64,000 bases of DNA from Rehmannia glutinosa (GCA_016081115.2 JABTTQ020002190.1:62001-126000), one strand, 5' to 3'. Positions 34,366 to 47,250 are shown, numbered from the stretch's first letter. Notes: generated by a model from the sequence alone, not told the origin. Numbers and translations: made by a program.

Positions 34366-34671
34366 TTAAGACGATTTAACTGATTCCGATGTCTTAAAAT
34401 TAACATCCTCTTCTGGGTCCTCTTCTTCACTCTCCACGTCACTTGGAAAAGGGTCATCATCAAATTTTATCCATTTCCTAAAGCATGCCGCGGAAAACTC
34501 CACATAATCTATGATTGCCCCTCTCTTGTTGTCCACCTCCAAGTGTTCTTCGAGTAGCCGACGTGCCTGTCTTTTCCAATAGGGTGGCATGGTGTCAACT
34601 AACTTTCGGGCGGCTTCATAGTGAGTAACTCCATTAGGTAAGTTTCTGACATTCTTCCACAATTTCAGCAT
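34366..34671 (-). CDS. Extra leader ORF of gypsy H, unknown function
   Basis: A 101-codon open frame lies between the primer site and gag, in the sense direction of the element. It starts MLKLWKNVRNLPNGV, contains ARKLVDTMPPYWKRQARRLLEEHLEV and a Trp/Phe-rich stretch, and ends in an acidic Glu/Asp tail (SDVESEEEDPEEDV). In-frame codons upstream are open for 13 more positions before a TAG. I do not recognise a family. The leader is about 1 kb, far longer than the roughly 150 bp leader of gypsy G, so this is added sequence. It could be a captured host exon or a lineage-specific accessory protein; expression is unknown. Confidence 0.45.
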   Translation of the reverse strand: MLKLWKNVRNLPNGVTHYEAARKLVDTMPPYWKRQARRLLEEHLEVDNKRGAIIDYVEFSAACFRKWIKFDDDPFPSDVESEEEDPEEDVNFKTSESVKSS

Positions 34672-35166
34672 CGTGGCTATATGTACTCCTAGATCATCAT
34701 CTTCCTTGGCCTATTTATACTCTATATTCTTGTAGGCGGTTGAAAGGGCCCAAGGGCGGCCCTGTGCACCCTTTTCTTGATTGAGAGAATACGCATCTAA
34801 TACACAACTAAAATGTAAATTATTCATATATCAATTATGCATTATTGTTATCATTGGCATACCCATCAACTACCCTTGCTATCATAATGAACTTGCAACG
34901 AAAATAAATTTCATGTAAACTAATGACTGATTTATGAAATAATATGCATATTATGTTATCTTGGCATTATAGAAATCATAGCAATTGTATCATGGAATGA
35001 CATACGTTAATATGAAAATATGTACCTTTTTGTAGCTGGCGAGCGAGGTAGAGGTGAATGACTTACAACAAAAGATCTTGTCCTTATTTATAATTTGTTT
35101 TTTTTTTTTAAACTCAACATATACATAGTTTTTTTTTTCTTTTCGAGTCTTCAGGAAATCAGACTC
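34672..35166 (-). other. Rest of the gypsy H leader
   Basis: Between primer site and leader ORF. AT-rich, no further ORF supported. A (TA)n run at 34287-34325 lies on the other side of the ORF, before gag. Confidence 0.5.
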
Positions 35167-35178
35167 GCTCTGATACCA
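35167..35178 (-). other. Primer binding site of gypsy H, tRNA-iMet
   Basis: Minus strand TGGTATCAGAGC, 3 bp inside the 5' LTR boundary at 35182. Confidence 0.9.
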
Positions 35179-35181
35179 CAC

Positions 35182-36944
35182 TGTAACGCCCCACTTTTTA
35201 TATACGAAAGTGTTTTCTTTTTAAAAAAAATAGAAAATAAAAATAACTTGAGACGCCACGACTAAAAATGGGAGTTTTCAAAAAAATATAAATAATATTT
35301 TTTTTAAATTAGTATCTTTAAAAAAAACATAAAATTAATATTTTAACGGAAAATTTAATGCGGAAGCGATTTAAACAACTAAAAGAAAAATAGTCATTCA
35401 TTATAATAAGTCAACGGAATTTAACCATAGTCAAACATATTCCAAAGCTACAAAAACTAAATAGCCGGATAATAGTAGTTTAACAAAACATTAAAATCAA
35501 AAGTTCAAGTAGACACTAAAATATTCATTCCAAATAGAAGACTTATTTTACTTATTTAAAATGGAGATCAAGCCAATCATTCCTTCTCGCCTTCGCTGCG
35601 CCAAACTCCATCTGAAAAATCATTGGAAATAGTGGGGTGAGTAAAAACATTTACTCAGTGGGAAATCACATTTGTTCAAGCTAAATAAAATGCATGTATC
35701 ACATTAATGAAAAACTTGCAACATATATCATATCATCATGGCATCATAGAATCATGTCATCATAGAGTTCCTAGAGCATAAAGCTCATGTAACTTTAATC
35801 TTGGAGTTCCTAGAGCATAAGCTCATGTAACTTGAATCTTGGAGTTCCTAGAGCAAAAGCTCATGTAACTTGAATCTTAGATCATAGAATCCATTGAGCA
35901 AACTCGTAGGTTATAACATGCGCACTTTAAACATTAATGTAAACATTCATAATATTTAACAAGAACAAATAGTAAAAATTTCCCACCTTGAAAAAGATCC
36001 GATGCAAATTATGTGTTGATATGCCTTGAACTCCTAGATCTCCTGTCTACCCTCGTCTTCTATTACGATAATAAAATAATTTGTCTTAGAGTTCTTAAAT
36101 CTTACAACCTTAAAATTAATAATATTATAATCTTTCTGAAGTAGATCATGTAAAAATGATATGAATATTATATATTATACAAATAATATAGATCTAATAA
36201 ATTAGTTAGAAGATATATATATATATATATATATATAATCCCTTTAAAGTTGAAGATTTTATAAATATATTAACACTAAAAAAATACTAAACAACACAAC
36301 ATATTTATTAGTATTGTAAATCACACATACACACATACGGCACATGCATATGTATATTATATATATATATATATATATATATTTAAACACACACATATGC
36401 ATCTAACATTATAACCCATGGCACATGCATTCTATACATGCATACATACGTGTATATATTTATATATATATTAAACACACACATGCATTATAAACATATA
36501 TCATACATATTTATATATATTAAACACACACACACACACACACCACTCATAAGACTAACACACACAGACCACTAACACACGCACACACTGAATATATGTA
36601 ACCATCTCCATTAACACTAACCCCACAATCCCACTTTAGCAATAGTTTTACTTTTTTATAAATAAATAAATGAAAAAGATAAATGTTTGAGCATAGATAA
36701 AGACGACTGGAAAGGAAAAGGCAAAAGTACATACCTTTGGTTTGTGGTGTAAAATGGAGGGTTGAGGGTTAATATATATATATAATTAGGGCAATAACAA
36801 TAATTAAGGATTATGACAAAGGAAATCAAGAAATTTGTCCTTTGCGTATAAATTTTAGATCTTGTTGGTAGTTGGTTGTTTGTCAATCATAATAAATGGG
36901 TTGGCTAATACTAGATTAGGTGCTATTAATTAATAATAATAATA

Positions 36945-37011
<67 letters not shown>

Positions 37012-37028
37012 TATTAGTGGGTATTACA
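35182..37028 (-). repeat. 5' LTR of gypsy H
   Basis: Matches 27839-29664. Differences are a few substitutions, one short block near 36562 and longer or shorter TA and AAT runs ((AAT)n at about 36926-37012). The three-copy GAGTTCCTAGAGC repeat is at 35765-35879. Confidence 0.93.
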
Positions 37029-38079
37029 ACAGCTGACTTGATCCTTTGGGACTCGATGCGGAGATGCCTTGGTCACACAAATGCTTCTCGCAAATGCGAC
37101 TCGCCTTCTTCTTCACAGGCATTTGCCGCTTTGCTACTACAACCCACTTGCTTAAGTGCCTTGGATTTGATCACAAAGCCCTCCAAATAGCTTAAGCCTG
37201 GTTCGACCTTGAACCTTTCTACAATCCTTCGTGGAATGTAGACCCCTTAATTCTTCAAATGTTTCCTCTTCAACTGATTGAAGTTGTCTTTCCTTCACAG
37301 GTGAGTGTTGGATTGATTTCCTTCGTAATGTAGGCTTGAGGATTGATCTTGAATGACTTGAGAGTATTCTTGGTTCTGATTTAAATGTTAGCTTGAATGT
37401 TCGTGGTTAGGTCGGTAACCTTCTCTCGAGTGATTCCTCGGCCTTTTATAGTGATCTTTCAAAAATCGCCCGTTGAAGAGATAGACTTAGTTTTGAAAGT
37501 CACTTGTGGTCGTTGGCTTGTCTTGTTGCAGTCCTTGGAATTTACGTTTCCTCGTATGAACGATTCTTGACTTTTCGAGTTCGACACGAGTGCTTTCCAT
37601 TGGTTTATTCCTTTTGCATGCTTCTCGGGTCGAGCACTTCAAGAAAGGTAGTATGGAAGTATTACTTGTTTAAGTAATTCTCTTGATTTACGGCAACGGA
37701 TCTCTTTGATTATCTCGACTTGACCGCATTTCCTTGCCTTCCCAGGTGACTTAGAGTCACTTCGGTCATTGGATGACTCTTGTCACTTCAACTTGAGACT
37801 TGGCTATCTTGAGTTGACTTGACTGATACTTCACTCACCGCATCTCACCGCACCTTGATCGAGTTTCTATCTTCTCTTCTTTGCCACACTCACCGCCTCA
37901 AATGGTGAGTCTTCCTTCTAGTCTCCGGTTGTCTTCTTGCATGTTCAGGCATAGGCGACTTAACTCAGCTCTACCAGCCCTATCTATTACAATGCAATTT
38001 ATAACAAGAATGGGGTGCCAACTTCCTATTCTAAGTTTTACATGGCATTCATCAAAATTTACAAAATAATTTCCCAACA

Positions 38080-38640
38080 AAGGTTCCGAAAGTTAAATCC
38101 ACCGACCTTTGAAGATGCAGCATGTCCCACAGCAGCAGAAGATTGGTTGCGAACTCTAGAGAATATGTTCCAATACAATAGGGTCCCAGGAGAAGGGAGT
38201 TTTCCAAGTCCAGCAGCAGAAACCCAACTTTTAACCGCGCCAAGGATAACAACAATGGAAACAAACTAAGCGCCAAAGAGCTGATCAGGAAAAGACATCT
38301 ATGGCACTACCTTTTTGTCCTAGATGCAAGACTGAACATGCTAGAAGTTTCTTGGTAAATACTGGGAGATGTTTTACGTGTGGGATGTCAGGACATTTTT
38401 GCTAACGTGTGCCTAAATAGTCCAAATCATATAGGACAAAAACATGTACCAACCAAAGCGTTTACTATGACCAGAGAAGACACAAAGGCGAACCCATCAG
38501 TGGTTATAGGTAAACTTCTTATCCTTGACACCGCAGAATTTGTGTTATTTGATTCGGAAGCTACATATTCATTTGTATCCACTGAGTCTTTGAGGAGACT
38601 AGGTAGGACACCTGATGTAGTTATGTAGGTTACAATGTAA
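38080..38640 (+). pseudogene. G2 gag end and protease
   Basis: Gag fragment FRKLNPPTFEDAACPTAAEDWLRTLENMF (38083-38175) matches the gag of G. A damaged zinc knuckle CFTCGMSGHFC with a TAA inside lies at 38370-38405. Protease: KLLILDTAEFVLFDSEATYSFV (about 38512-38580), where the DSGAT active-site loop has become DSEAT; the catalytic Asp is kept but the loop Gly is lost. Confidence 0.8.
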
Positions 38641-38913
38641 CAATTTCCTCGGGTGATTCCAAACAGGCTAATCAAATTTTAAAAGCTTGTGTTATCTCAA
38701 TTGAAAATAGAGAACTTTATGCCGATCTAATTCTGTTAAGCCATGAACGACTATATCATTTTTGGTATGGATTGGTTATCAAAGTATGGTACTACAATTG
38801 ATTGTCAGAAAAAGACAACGACCTTTCGACCCCCGTGAAAAGATTTATTTATTCTTGTTGGAATCACGACCCGTTTTAGATTTCCAATGATATAAGCACT
38901 AAAGGCGCAATGT

Positions 38914-40330
38914 TTGTTGGACGCTGGCTGTGAAGGATACCTAGTAAGTGTCATGAGCATCAATGAACAACACCAACCAACCCTTGATGAAGTTCCAATA
39001 GTAAGAGAATATCCCAATGTATTTCCATATGATCTTCCTGGATTACCACCCGACCGTGAGATCGAGTTTGTTATTGACCTACTTCCATGGACGTCTCCAA
39101 TATCTAAAGCTCCATACCGCATGGCTCCATCTGAATTGAAAGAATTGAAGATCCAATTGTAGGAGTTGCTAGATAAAGGTTTCATTAGACCTAGCTTTTC
39201 GTCATAGGGTGCACCGGTCCTGTTCGTGCGAAAAAAGGATGGTACGATGAGATTGTGTATCGACTACCGTGAATTAAACAAAGTTACAATTAAGAACAAA
39301 TACCTATTACCTCGAATCGATGATTTATTTGATCAACTTCAAGGTGCTGAAGTATTTTCAAAGATTGACTTGCGATCCGGGTACCATCAGCTAAAAATAA
39401 AAGAAGATGGTATACGTAAAACAACATTCAGCACGAGGTATGGACACTATGAATTCCTAGTGATGCCATTTGGGTTAATGAATGCCCCCACCACTTTCAT
39501 GGACTTGATGAATCGGGTATTTGAGACTTTCAAGATAAATTTGTTATTGTGTTTATCGATGATATTTTGATCTACTCTAGAACAAAAGAGGAGCACGCTG
39601 AGCACTTAAGAATAGTGTCAGAGGTTCTAAAAGCAAAATAATTATATGCTAAATTTAAGAATTGCGAATTCTGGTTAGATCGAGTAGTATTCTTGGGACA
39701 TGTTGTGTCCGGAACAGGAATCTCAGTTGATCCAAGTAAAGTAGAAGCTATCAACAACTGGCCACAACCTACAAATCCTTGTAACGTAGTTTTTCGGGTT
39801 TAGCTAGCTATTATCGTCGGTTTGTGGAAGGATTCTCCAAGATTGCTTCGCCTTTAACGCAATTGACCAGAAAAAGTGTCGCATTCAAATGGACGGAGGC
39901 AAGTGAACGAAGTTTTCAGAACTGAAAAAGAGATTGAATTCAGCACCTATTCTATCAATTCCATCAGGTACTAGTGGTTTTGTAGTTTACAGTGACGCGT
40001 CGAAGAATGGCCTAGGGATGCGTATTGATGCAAAATGGTAAGGTGATTGCGTATGCGTCTAAACAATTTAAGGACTATGAAAAGAACTACCCTACGCATG
40101 ATTTAGAGCTTGATGCAGTGGTATTTGCGCTTAAGATATGGAGGCATTACCTATATGGGGAACGATGCGAGATCTACACAGATCACAAGAGTTTAAAATA
40201 CTTCTTCACATAGAAGGAGTTAAATATGCAACAACGACGGTGGCATGAGCTAGTGAACAACTACAATTGTGTAATCAATTATCACCCCGGTAAAGCTAAT
40301 GTTGTAGCTGATGCGTTAAGACGAAAATCA
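38914..40330 (+). pseudogene. G2 reverse transcriptase and RNase H
   Basis: Linker YPNVFPYDLPGLPPDREIEFVIDL (39007-39080) with a TAG after KIQL. RT core YRELNKVTIKNKYLLPRIDD, FSKIDLRSGYHQLKI and GHYEFLVMPFGLMNAP (39262-39495). A frameshift, then FIDDILIYSRTKEEH (about 39556-39600). RNase H near 39975-40320 includes VVYSDASKNGLG, a frameshift, KVIAYASKQFKDYEKNYPTHDLEL, TDHKSLKYFF then TAG, and NYHPGKANVVADAL. Active-site blocks are visible but are spread over frames. Confidence 0.85.
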
Positions 40331-40489
40331 ACACAAAGCAATGCAATTGCGATTCACATTCAGAAACCATAGTTAATGGAGCTTTAGAAGATGAACGTAT
40401 AGGTTGTATCATTAGGGTCCGTTGAAGCTAAATTAGCAGCTAGCATTAACACTCCGACCTACGCTACTTGATCAAATTCAACAAGAACA

Positions 40490-41863
40490 ACAAGGTGATG
40501 ATTACTATGCCAAAGTGAAGAAAGATATTGCCTCGGGAGCGTCTTCTAATTTTATCTGAGGATGGAGTACTTCGATTTAAAGAACGACTATACGTGCCCA
40601 ATAGGGAAAATCTCCTAGAGGATGATCTAGCAGAAGCACATTCAATGCCATATTCTGTACATCCAGGAACTACTAAAATGTACAGAGATTTGAAGATGCA
40701 TTATTGGTGGCCAGATATGAAAAGAGATATCATGTAATACGTGGAACAATGCTTAACATGTCAACAAATAAAGGCAGAACACAAAAGACCAGCTGGAACA
40801 TTACAAAACTTGCTTATACCAGAATGGAAATGAGAGAGAATTACCATGGATTTTGTGACAGGTTTGCCCAAAACTGTCAGGGGACACGATGCGATTTGGG
40901 TGATCATTGATAGATTAACCAAATCCACTCATTTTATTCACATTTGTTCTACTTATTCCATGGATCGATCCGCATAACTTTATATGCAGGAAGTGGTTAG
41001 ACTTCATGGTGTACCACTATCTATTGTTTCAGATAGAGAATCTAGATTCTTATCTAATTTCTGGAGGAGTTTACAGAAGGCATTGGGAACACGATTGTCA
41101 TTTAGTACTGCTTATCACCCTTAGACTGACGGACAATCAGAACGAACAATACAAACTTTAGAGGATATGCTTAGAGCATGTGTTCAAGATTTCCAAGGAC
41201 AATGGAGTAAATATCTCCCTTTGATAGAATTCTCCTATAACAATAGCTACCAAGCCACAATCGGAATGGCTCCCTATGAAGCATTGTACGGTAGAAAGTG
41301 TAGATCGCCGGTTCTCTGGGACGAGGTTGGCGAAAGAAAGCTTTTAGGCCCAGACATAGTTCGAGAAATGACAATGGTTGTGACACAAATTCGACAGAAG
41401 ATGGGAACTTCTCAGAGCCGACAGAAAAGTTATTCAGATCAAAGAAGAAGAATGCTAGAATTTTCTGTAGGAGACCTAGTGTTCCTGAAGGTGGCACCAA
41501 TGAAAGGAGTAATGCGATTTGGAAAGAAAGAAAAACTTAGTCCTAGATACATCGGCCCGTTCCACATCACGGAAAGAATTGGTGATGTAACCTAGAGATT
41601 TGATACATGACATATTTCATGTTTCCATGTTGAGAAAATATGTTTCAAACCCATCTCCTGTTTTGAAATACATACCAGTAGAATTAAAATCCGACTTGAG
41701 CTACGAAGAGATACCTGTGGGGATATTGTTACGAGAAGTAAAGAAACTCAGGAATAAGGAAATCACATTAATTAAAGTACTTTGGAGGAATCAATCTATA
41801 GAAGAAGCTACATGGGAAAGAGAAGACGAGATAAGAGCTAAATATCCTGACTTATTTCGGTAA
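40490..41863 (+). pseudogene. G2 integrase
   Basis: Zinc domain 40500-40790: HSMPYSVHPGTTKMYRDLKMHYWW and CLTCQQIKAEHKRP, the HHCC pattern, with a TAA after KRDIM. Core 40850-41595: MDFVTGLPK, VIIDRLTKSTHFI, SIVSDRESRF, TAYHP then TAG, TDGQSERTIQTLEDMLRACV and EALYGRKCRSPV. C-terminal 41600-41863: HVSMLRKYVSNPSPVL, VKKLRNKEITLIKVLWRNQSIEEATWEREDE, the chromo-like tail of Tekay elements. Several nonsense codons make it inactive. Confidence 0.87.
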
Positions 41864-41901
41864 GCCAAATTTTGGGGACAATTTTTATAAGGAGGGGAGG
41901 A

Positions 41902-44714
41902 TGTAATACTCAAGCATCTCACTACTCACTAGGCCAATATAGTTCATTCATTTCATGTTGGTTATGTGCTATTTACATAATCTGATTATTTTATACGGCA
42001 TGGCTAGTTCTTTGATTTTGGAGCTCACCTATCGTGTTAGTTGTCGGATTACTAATTTAAGTTGCTAAAGAAAAAGAAAAAGAAAAATATATTTATTTGT
42101 CGGACTATTAGATTCTAACTATTAAGTTACACGTGGTGAATTTAGAGATGAGCAGGGACATCTATGTATTTTTTGGAACGAGATACAATATTTTAATAAA
42201 TTAGTATAGTGCTTCAGAAAAGAGACAACACCAAAAACATTAGGAAATAAAATAGAGACATATGTATAGAAATATATATATAAATATTTAAATATCCTTA
42301 AGTGAGATTGTGAAAAGCTAATATATATATACATATACGCAATAAAGTGATAAATTAGATGAATTGCTTAAGGGTTATTTATAAGGATAAACTTAAGGTT
42401 GTATTAGCTCTACATATAAGAGTTGTACGTGTATGTGTGTATATATATATATATGAAAAATGGGTGGAGTATATATATATATATATATATATTAAAGTGT
42501 GTTATTAGATGAGGGGCTAAATTATAGTTAGAAGCTAAGAGAAGGACTTGTAAATAAATCCATTTTTATGATATGTGTCAAAATATGCACACGACCACAT
42601 GATAGGTTGAATTCATAATATAAGATAATGTGTAGTTTAAGGCTAGAGAAGTAACTCATAACTATATACATGGCTGATATCTTTGCATGTAAGTAAGACG
42701 TGTCTCAATTAGTAAAGATATACACATTTATATATATCTAAACAAGTGGGAATAACTTTTCTTAGCTATTAAGTAAACGAGATATATGGATATGTGGATA
42801 TATCTTACACAACCACCACCCTAGCTATATTTACTAAAGCAAAATGAATGGATAAATCAAAATCTCATTAACCAAAGGATAAATCTCTCTACTACTGAGA
42901 CGCTGGGTTTTCTTATGCATCGGGTTCTTGCAAGATATCTTCGTAGAGGTAATTCTTGTTTTTAATCCTCCGATAGAATTAACATGTTACAATTTCTTTT
43001 GGATTTAGAATCATGGTTTAATTGATTCAGTGAAATTGGTAAAAATTTAACGATGCGGTGCGTCTTGTTTATAAGTATAGAGTTAACTTGATGTTGTTCA
43101 ACGAGTTAGTTTCGAATCATTATAGAAAATCCTGTAGAAACCAGAAGAAAAAAATGGAAATCTTAAGGTTCAAAACATGGAATGGAATTGTAACTTTCAG
43201 TTTTTCTTCTGAACATTTTAATAAGGTGGAGAATTATGTAAAATTCTTAACTTGAAATCAACAAGAGTTCGATGGGAGCAAATACAAAGTAGTTCAAATC
43301 TTCTTGGTGCTTTACATTAATATAAAAACGCTATAATTATAAATTAATGTGTCAATTCCTAAGAGGGAGGGCTTTGCACATATTTAGTCAACTCGATAAA
43401 TTAACACCTTATATTGTTACAGATTCTTCATACCTAAGAATTGGAAGTTACAGTTAACGAACCAGTAAGTAAGACTCGACAAGACAAGGTAAGTAAAAAT
43501 CCATCTGAAACTGTAATGCATGAACATAATATTGTTTGAATTGATTGTATTATATGTGACTGTGGTATCTTATGGAATATACGTGGATATTATATATTGC
43601 ATAATTGGCTTGTATGATGTTGCGATATGGTGTTGGTGAGCCATTGAACATGTCATTCACAGCATTTGCATGTGCATGCATATTACAAGAGGATGTTTGC
43701 ATGCACGAAAATATTTTCTGGAAGAAAATGGTTATTTGTTGATTTAAAAATAAAATTGCTAGTGCAGAGCACTTACAAAGTTTGGGTGTGCTTATGATAT
43801 ATGTTTAGGTATAGCGGTGGGATACTTCCTGGTGAACACAGAGCTATATAGGAGATGGGCTCTTGGTGGGTCACGAGGAGGATGGTCCATCTCGCTCTAA
43901 CGGCCGGAGGTGAGTACTATGTGAAAAGAGGCCCCTGCAAATTTTTTTTTTTTTTTTGGGTGGGATACTTCTTGGCGGACACAAGGGACGCAAGTAGGGA
44001 CCCTTGGTAAACAGGGCAGCGGGAGGATGGTCCACACGTAGGTCCATATTTGATATTATTTGCCATTTGATTATTGCCGTGTGCAGAGCTCTTTTCCGGT
44101 GCTTAGTAGTTGGGTCAGGGGCCCAAATGAAAGAAAATAATTTTGAATAAAGTATTTTGATTCATGGATTTTACACGTGAGCATTACATGTTGGAAAAGC
44201 ATCACTATTCCTTTGGACATGCATGATTTTTACTTGAATGGGAGCTTTAGCTAATGTAGTTCATGCATTGCGGTGAGCATAGGAATGCACCGAGCTTTTG
44301 GCTTGCTTGTGCGATCTTGGAGTTCCTTCAGGTTTTGAGGATCATGGATATGGATGACGACCTGTTGGGCTATGTTGATGGGTCGCCTTTCCCTTTTTGG
44401 TCATGTATTATATTTTGGTTTAGGGATTGTACCCTCTTTTGAAAACTCTTATGTAAATATGTAAATGTAAATAGCTGGGTGATGTGGGTTATGTGTTTGG
44501 TCATATGGATGTATGTTGTGTTTAATACTTTTGTTTGGGGTTTGTTACCTCTTTGCTTGTGGATATGGGTTGTCCTTTTCTTACAAGTAAAGTGATCTTG
44601 CGTGTTCATCGTTAAAATGTCACAGGAAAAAAAAGTACAGGTACATAGGGTTTACGTCGTCAAATTTCACGTTCTATACTGCTTAATAGTATGGTAGTGG
44701 GGGTGGGCGTGACA
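41902..44714 (+). repeat. 3' LTR of G2
   Basis: 2813 bp, TGTAATACTC to GGGCGTGACA, preceded by the purine tract AAGGAGGGGAGGA (41889-41901). It carries (TA)n runs at about 42441-42491 and two imperfect copies of a GGGATACTTCYTGGYGRACACA...GGATGGTCCA block (43820-44020). It shares its start and subterminal sequence with the G LTRs. Confidence 0.88.
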
Positions 44715-47250
44715 AGTATCCCAAAAAGATACCTTCATCAGCTTTAGCATCAAAAGCCTTCAGATTATCTTTGCCATTGTTATGGATGAAGCATTTGCAT
44801 CCAAACATCCTGAGATATCCAATATTTGGCTTTCTCCCTGTCTAGATTTCATAGGGAGTCTTGGTCAATTGCTTGTTAATCATGCATCTATTTTGAGTAT
44901 AGCATGTTGTGTTTTTGGCCCAAAATCTCTTAGGTAATCCAACTTGACTAACATTGTCTTGCGGCTTCTTCCTTGAGAGTTATGTTCCTTCTTTCAGCTA
45001 CTCCATTCTGTTGTGGAGTTCTTGCAGTTGATAACTCATGATCAATACCATTTTCAACACAATACTGAGTTATTATCCCATTGACAAACTCAGTTCCCCT
45101 GTCAGATCTTATTTTTATAATGGTTTGACTCTTTTCATTTTAAACTCTCTTCATCGGTGAGAATCCCAAAAACCGAGGTAGTCTTTGGTGTTTGATAAAT
45201 GGTTTTATCAGTGTTTCTTTTTTTACACATGACAATTGTCCATGTATATCTTGAATAATCATCCACCACCACTAAGGTGTATTTCTTTCCACTTATGCTA
45301 GCTGGCTCAACTGGATCAAATAAATCCATATTCAACAAGTGCAATATTCTTGTTGATGAGGGACTTGGCTTGTCCTTGAATGATGATTTAATCTGCTTTC
45401 CCATCTGGCATGCATCACATACACTTTCTTTCTTGTACACTGAGTCTGACAATCCCTCTACAAGATGACTCCTTGCAAGCTTGTTGATTATCTTGAAATT
45501 CATGTTTTGAGTTTGGTAATCTTCAAGAGACTTTTTCAGCTTCTTGTGCCACAACCAACTTGATTCGGATGCGCTCTTTGCTAACAGACAAGTGCTTGGT
45601 GTGGCAGTAAACCAATCTACCACATACAAATTTTTGTCTTGACCCTTGCAGCACTATTTCATTTGATTCATCATCTTTGATCTGGCACACTCCCATGTTG
45701 AATCCAACATTGTAGCCTTTGTCACAGAGTTGGCTGATACTTAACAGGTTGAAGTTGAGGCCTTCAACATAAGCAACATCTGTGATTTCCAATCCATTTT
45801 TCTTGATGGATCCTGTGTCTTTGATCTCCCTTGGAGCTTCATTTCCTCCAAATATAACTTTTGCACCTTTGATCTCTTTGAATCTTGATAGGTTTTTCTT
45901 GTTTCCTGTCATATGTCTGGAACAACCACTATCCATGTACCAAGTTCCTTGGTACTCCCCCATAAGATGACTTTCAATGGAAATGATCAACCACTATCCA
46001 TATTCCTTGAACCGCAATAAATGAAATCAGTTTTTAGGTACACATACTTGTTTGGGTCTGGGGAGGTTAGTGTTGTAAGTTGTTCCAACCAACCTTCTGA
46101 CCAAAAATGGTCTGACTCTAAGTGGTTGCCATCTATCAATGTCATAATCATAGTGCACATTAGCAAATTGCTTGGGGGTTTTAGGATCATACAACTGTCT
46201 CTTTTGTCTATATGATTGTGTTTGTGTTTTAGCAATTGCTTTCTTAGGGTAGTTGTGATATTTACACAAGTGTAGTGCTTGGGTGCGTATGTGTGCTGAT
46301 AATAGCTCTTTTGCCTTTGGAATGACCTTTGCTGAGGTTTAGGTCTTTGCCATTTTGTCTTGTATTCTATAGGTCTTTGTTGATATTTTACATTGTACCA
46401 ATCAGCTTGGTTTGGGTAGTTTCTACCATTCCCATCATATGTATTTCTATGATGAAATTTCTGGGGTTTCTTGTAGCTCTTTTTGCTTTTCACAAAGTAT
46501 TTTCTATTTGGAGTTTGCTGAAGAACTCGACAAATTTTGGATGAATCATAAAGATCAGTGGGTGATGAAGTGTGTGTATCACAGTCACTATCACTTGAAT
46601 CAGAATGAGATGAGTTAGATTGTACCTCATCTTCTTGATCTGGTTGATCTTGTTCTTTAGCCATGAGGTAGATCATAGCCTATTCCTCAGAATCACTTGA
46701 GTAGTCTGCTTCACTACTATCTGAGTCTGCTACTTCTTTGGACTTGAGGTTAATTGTCTCAAACCCAAGATCTCGGCCATCAGCCTAACATGGTTTTCTC
46801 TTTTCCTGTATTCTTTCCCTGAAGACTTTTCTTTCTTCCTCATTCCTATACTTGTTGACTGGTGGATAGGAACAGTCAACTGCAAAGTGTCTTGGCTGTC
46901 TGCAATTCCAGCACAGGTTCTCAGCTCTCTGATCAGCTCTGTCTTTCCTTTGATTATCATTTCTTTGATAATCAACCCTTTGATGCTCACCTTTCTTGGG
47001 TGGCCTGTCTTCCCTTGATTTGGAAGGAGTTGAATGTCTCCTGGAGGTATTGGGCCAATTGCATCTATAATCTCCACGTCGTTGCTGCTTGAGTCTGCTA
47101 GGTCACCAGCTGACTTTCCTTTTTCTACTGCCTTAAGCCTCTCAATATTTTTCTTTTCATATAATATGGTTGTGCAGTAGTCTGCATCAAGTGCATTGCG
47201 AACGGTGGTGTTGTCCAACAATCCTAAGAGATATTTGTTCGCCAAAAATT
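44715..47250 (-). pseudogene. Copia fragment: gag, protease and integrase (Sirevirus-like)
   Basis: Minus strand, 5' to 3'. Gag part from 47245 (LANKYLLGLLDNTT) with a CCHC knuckle CWNCRQPRHFAVDC in another frame (46867-46915). Basic second gag region 46676-46270 (AKEQDQPDQ, CRVLQQTPNRKYF). Protease 45990-45700 with MDSGCSRHMTG. GAG-pre-integrase HKKL...CDACQMGK (45560-45410). Integrase start DLFDPVEPASISGKKYTLVVVDDYSRYTW (45330-45240). Then, after shifts, SDRGTEFVNG and ARTPQQNGVAERRN (45095-44985) and MFGCKCFIHNNGKDNLKAFDA (44790-44730). An in-frame stop replaces the Trp of PYEIWTGRKPN. The RT half is missing: the copia is cut at 44715 by the G2 LTR. Upstream it abuts the LTR at 47251. Confidence 0.85.

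Larger units (their letters stand above)
27839..37028 (-). mobile_element. Ty3/gypsy element H, full length, defective
   Basis: 9190 bp with LTRs 27839-29664 and 35182-37028 and perfect 5-bp duplications ACAGC (27834-27838 and 37029-37033). On the minus strand: 5' LTR, primer site, a long leader with an extra ORF, gag, protease, reverse transcriptase, RNase H, integrase, purine tract, 3' LTR. The integrase ends in a chromodomain-like tail (LRNKDINLIKVQWSRHGQNEATWERED), as in the Tekay/Del chromovirus lineage. The LTRs look better than 99% identical apart from microsatellite length, so insertion was recent, yet gag has a stop and pol several frameshifts. Confidence 0.93.
27286..38079 (-). repeat. 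5' LTR of a Sirevirus-like copia, split by gypsy element H
   Basis: Two parts, 27286-27838 and 37034-38079, joined by removing H and one copy of ACAGC. Together they give about 1.6 kb from TGTAGG to CCCAACA (minus reading TGTTGGG...CCTACA) and align with the LTR at 60729-62249. The primer site next to its low-coordinate end shows that it is a 5' LTR on the minus strand. A block of about 33 bp (TTCGAAGATGGGGTAATT...CTACTCCTCTC) is tandemly duplicated at about 27690-27755; the 60729 LTR has one copy. Confidence 0.85.
38080..44714 (+). mobile_element. Ty3/gypsy element G2 (Tekay-like), 5'-truncated
   Basis: Plus strand: gag remnant from 38080, protease, RT, RNase H, integrase, purine tract and a complete 3' LTR (41902-44714). 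The 5' LTR, primer site and gag start are missing; the sequence begins inside gag, directly against the copia LTR. The protein pieces and LTR match element G (50364-60181), which lies in the opposite direction, so the two are family members. Many stops and frameshifts. Confidence 0.88.

Noticed and set aside
44370..44609. Minus-strand ORF in the G2 LTR
   Set aside because: No homology and not kept open in the captured copy at 26919-27203.
47241..47250. TTTTTGGCG-like primer site next to the LTR at 47251
   Set aside because: It reads in frame as copia gag (FLANKYLLG), and the LTR is preceded by a purine tract, so it is a 3' LTR with no primer site.
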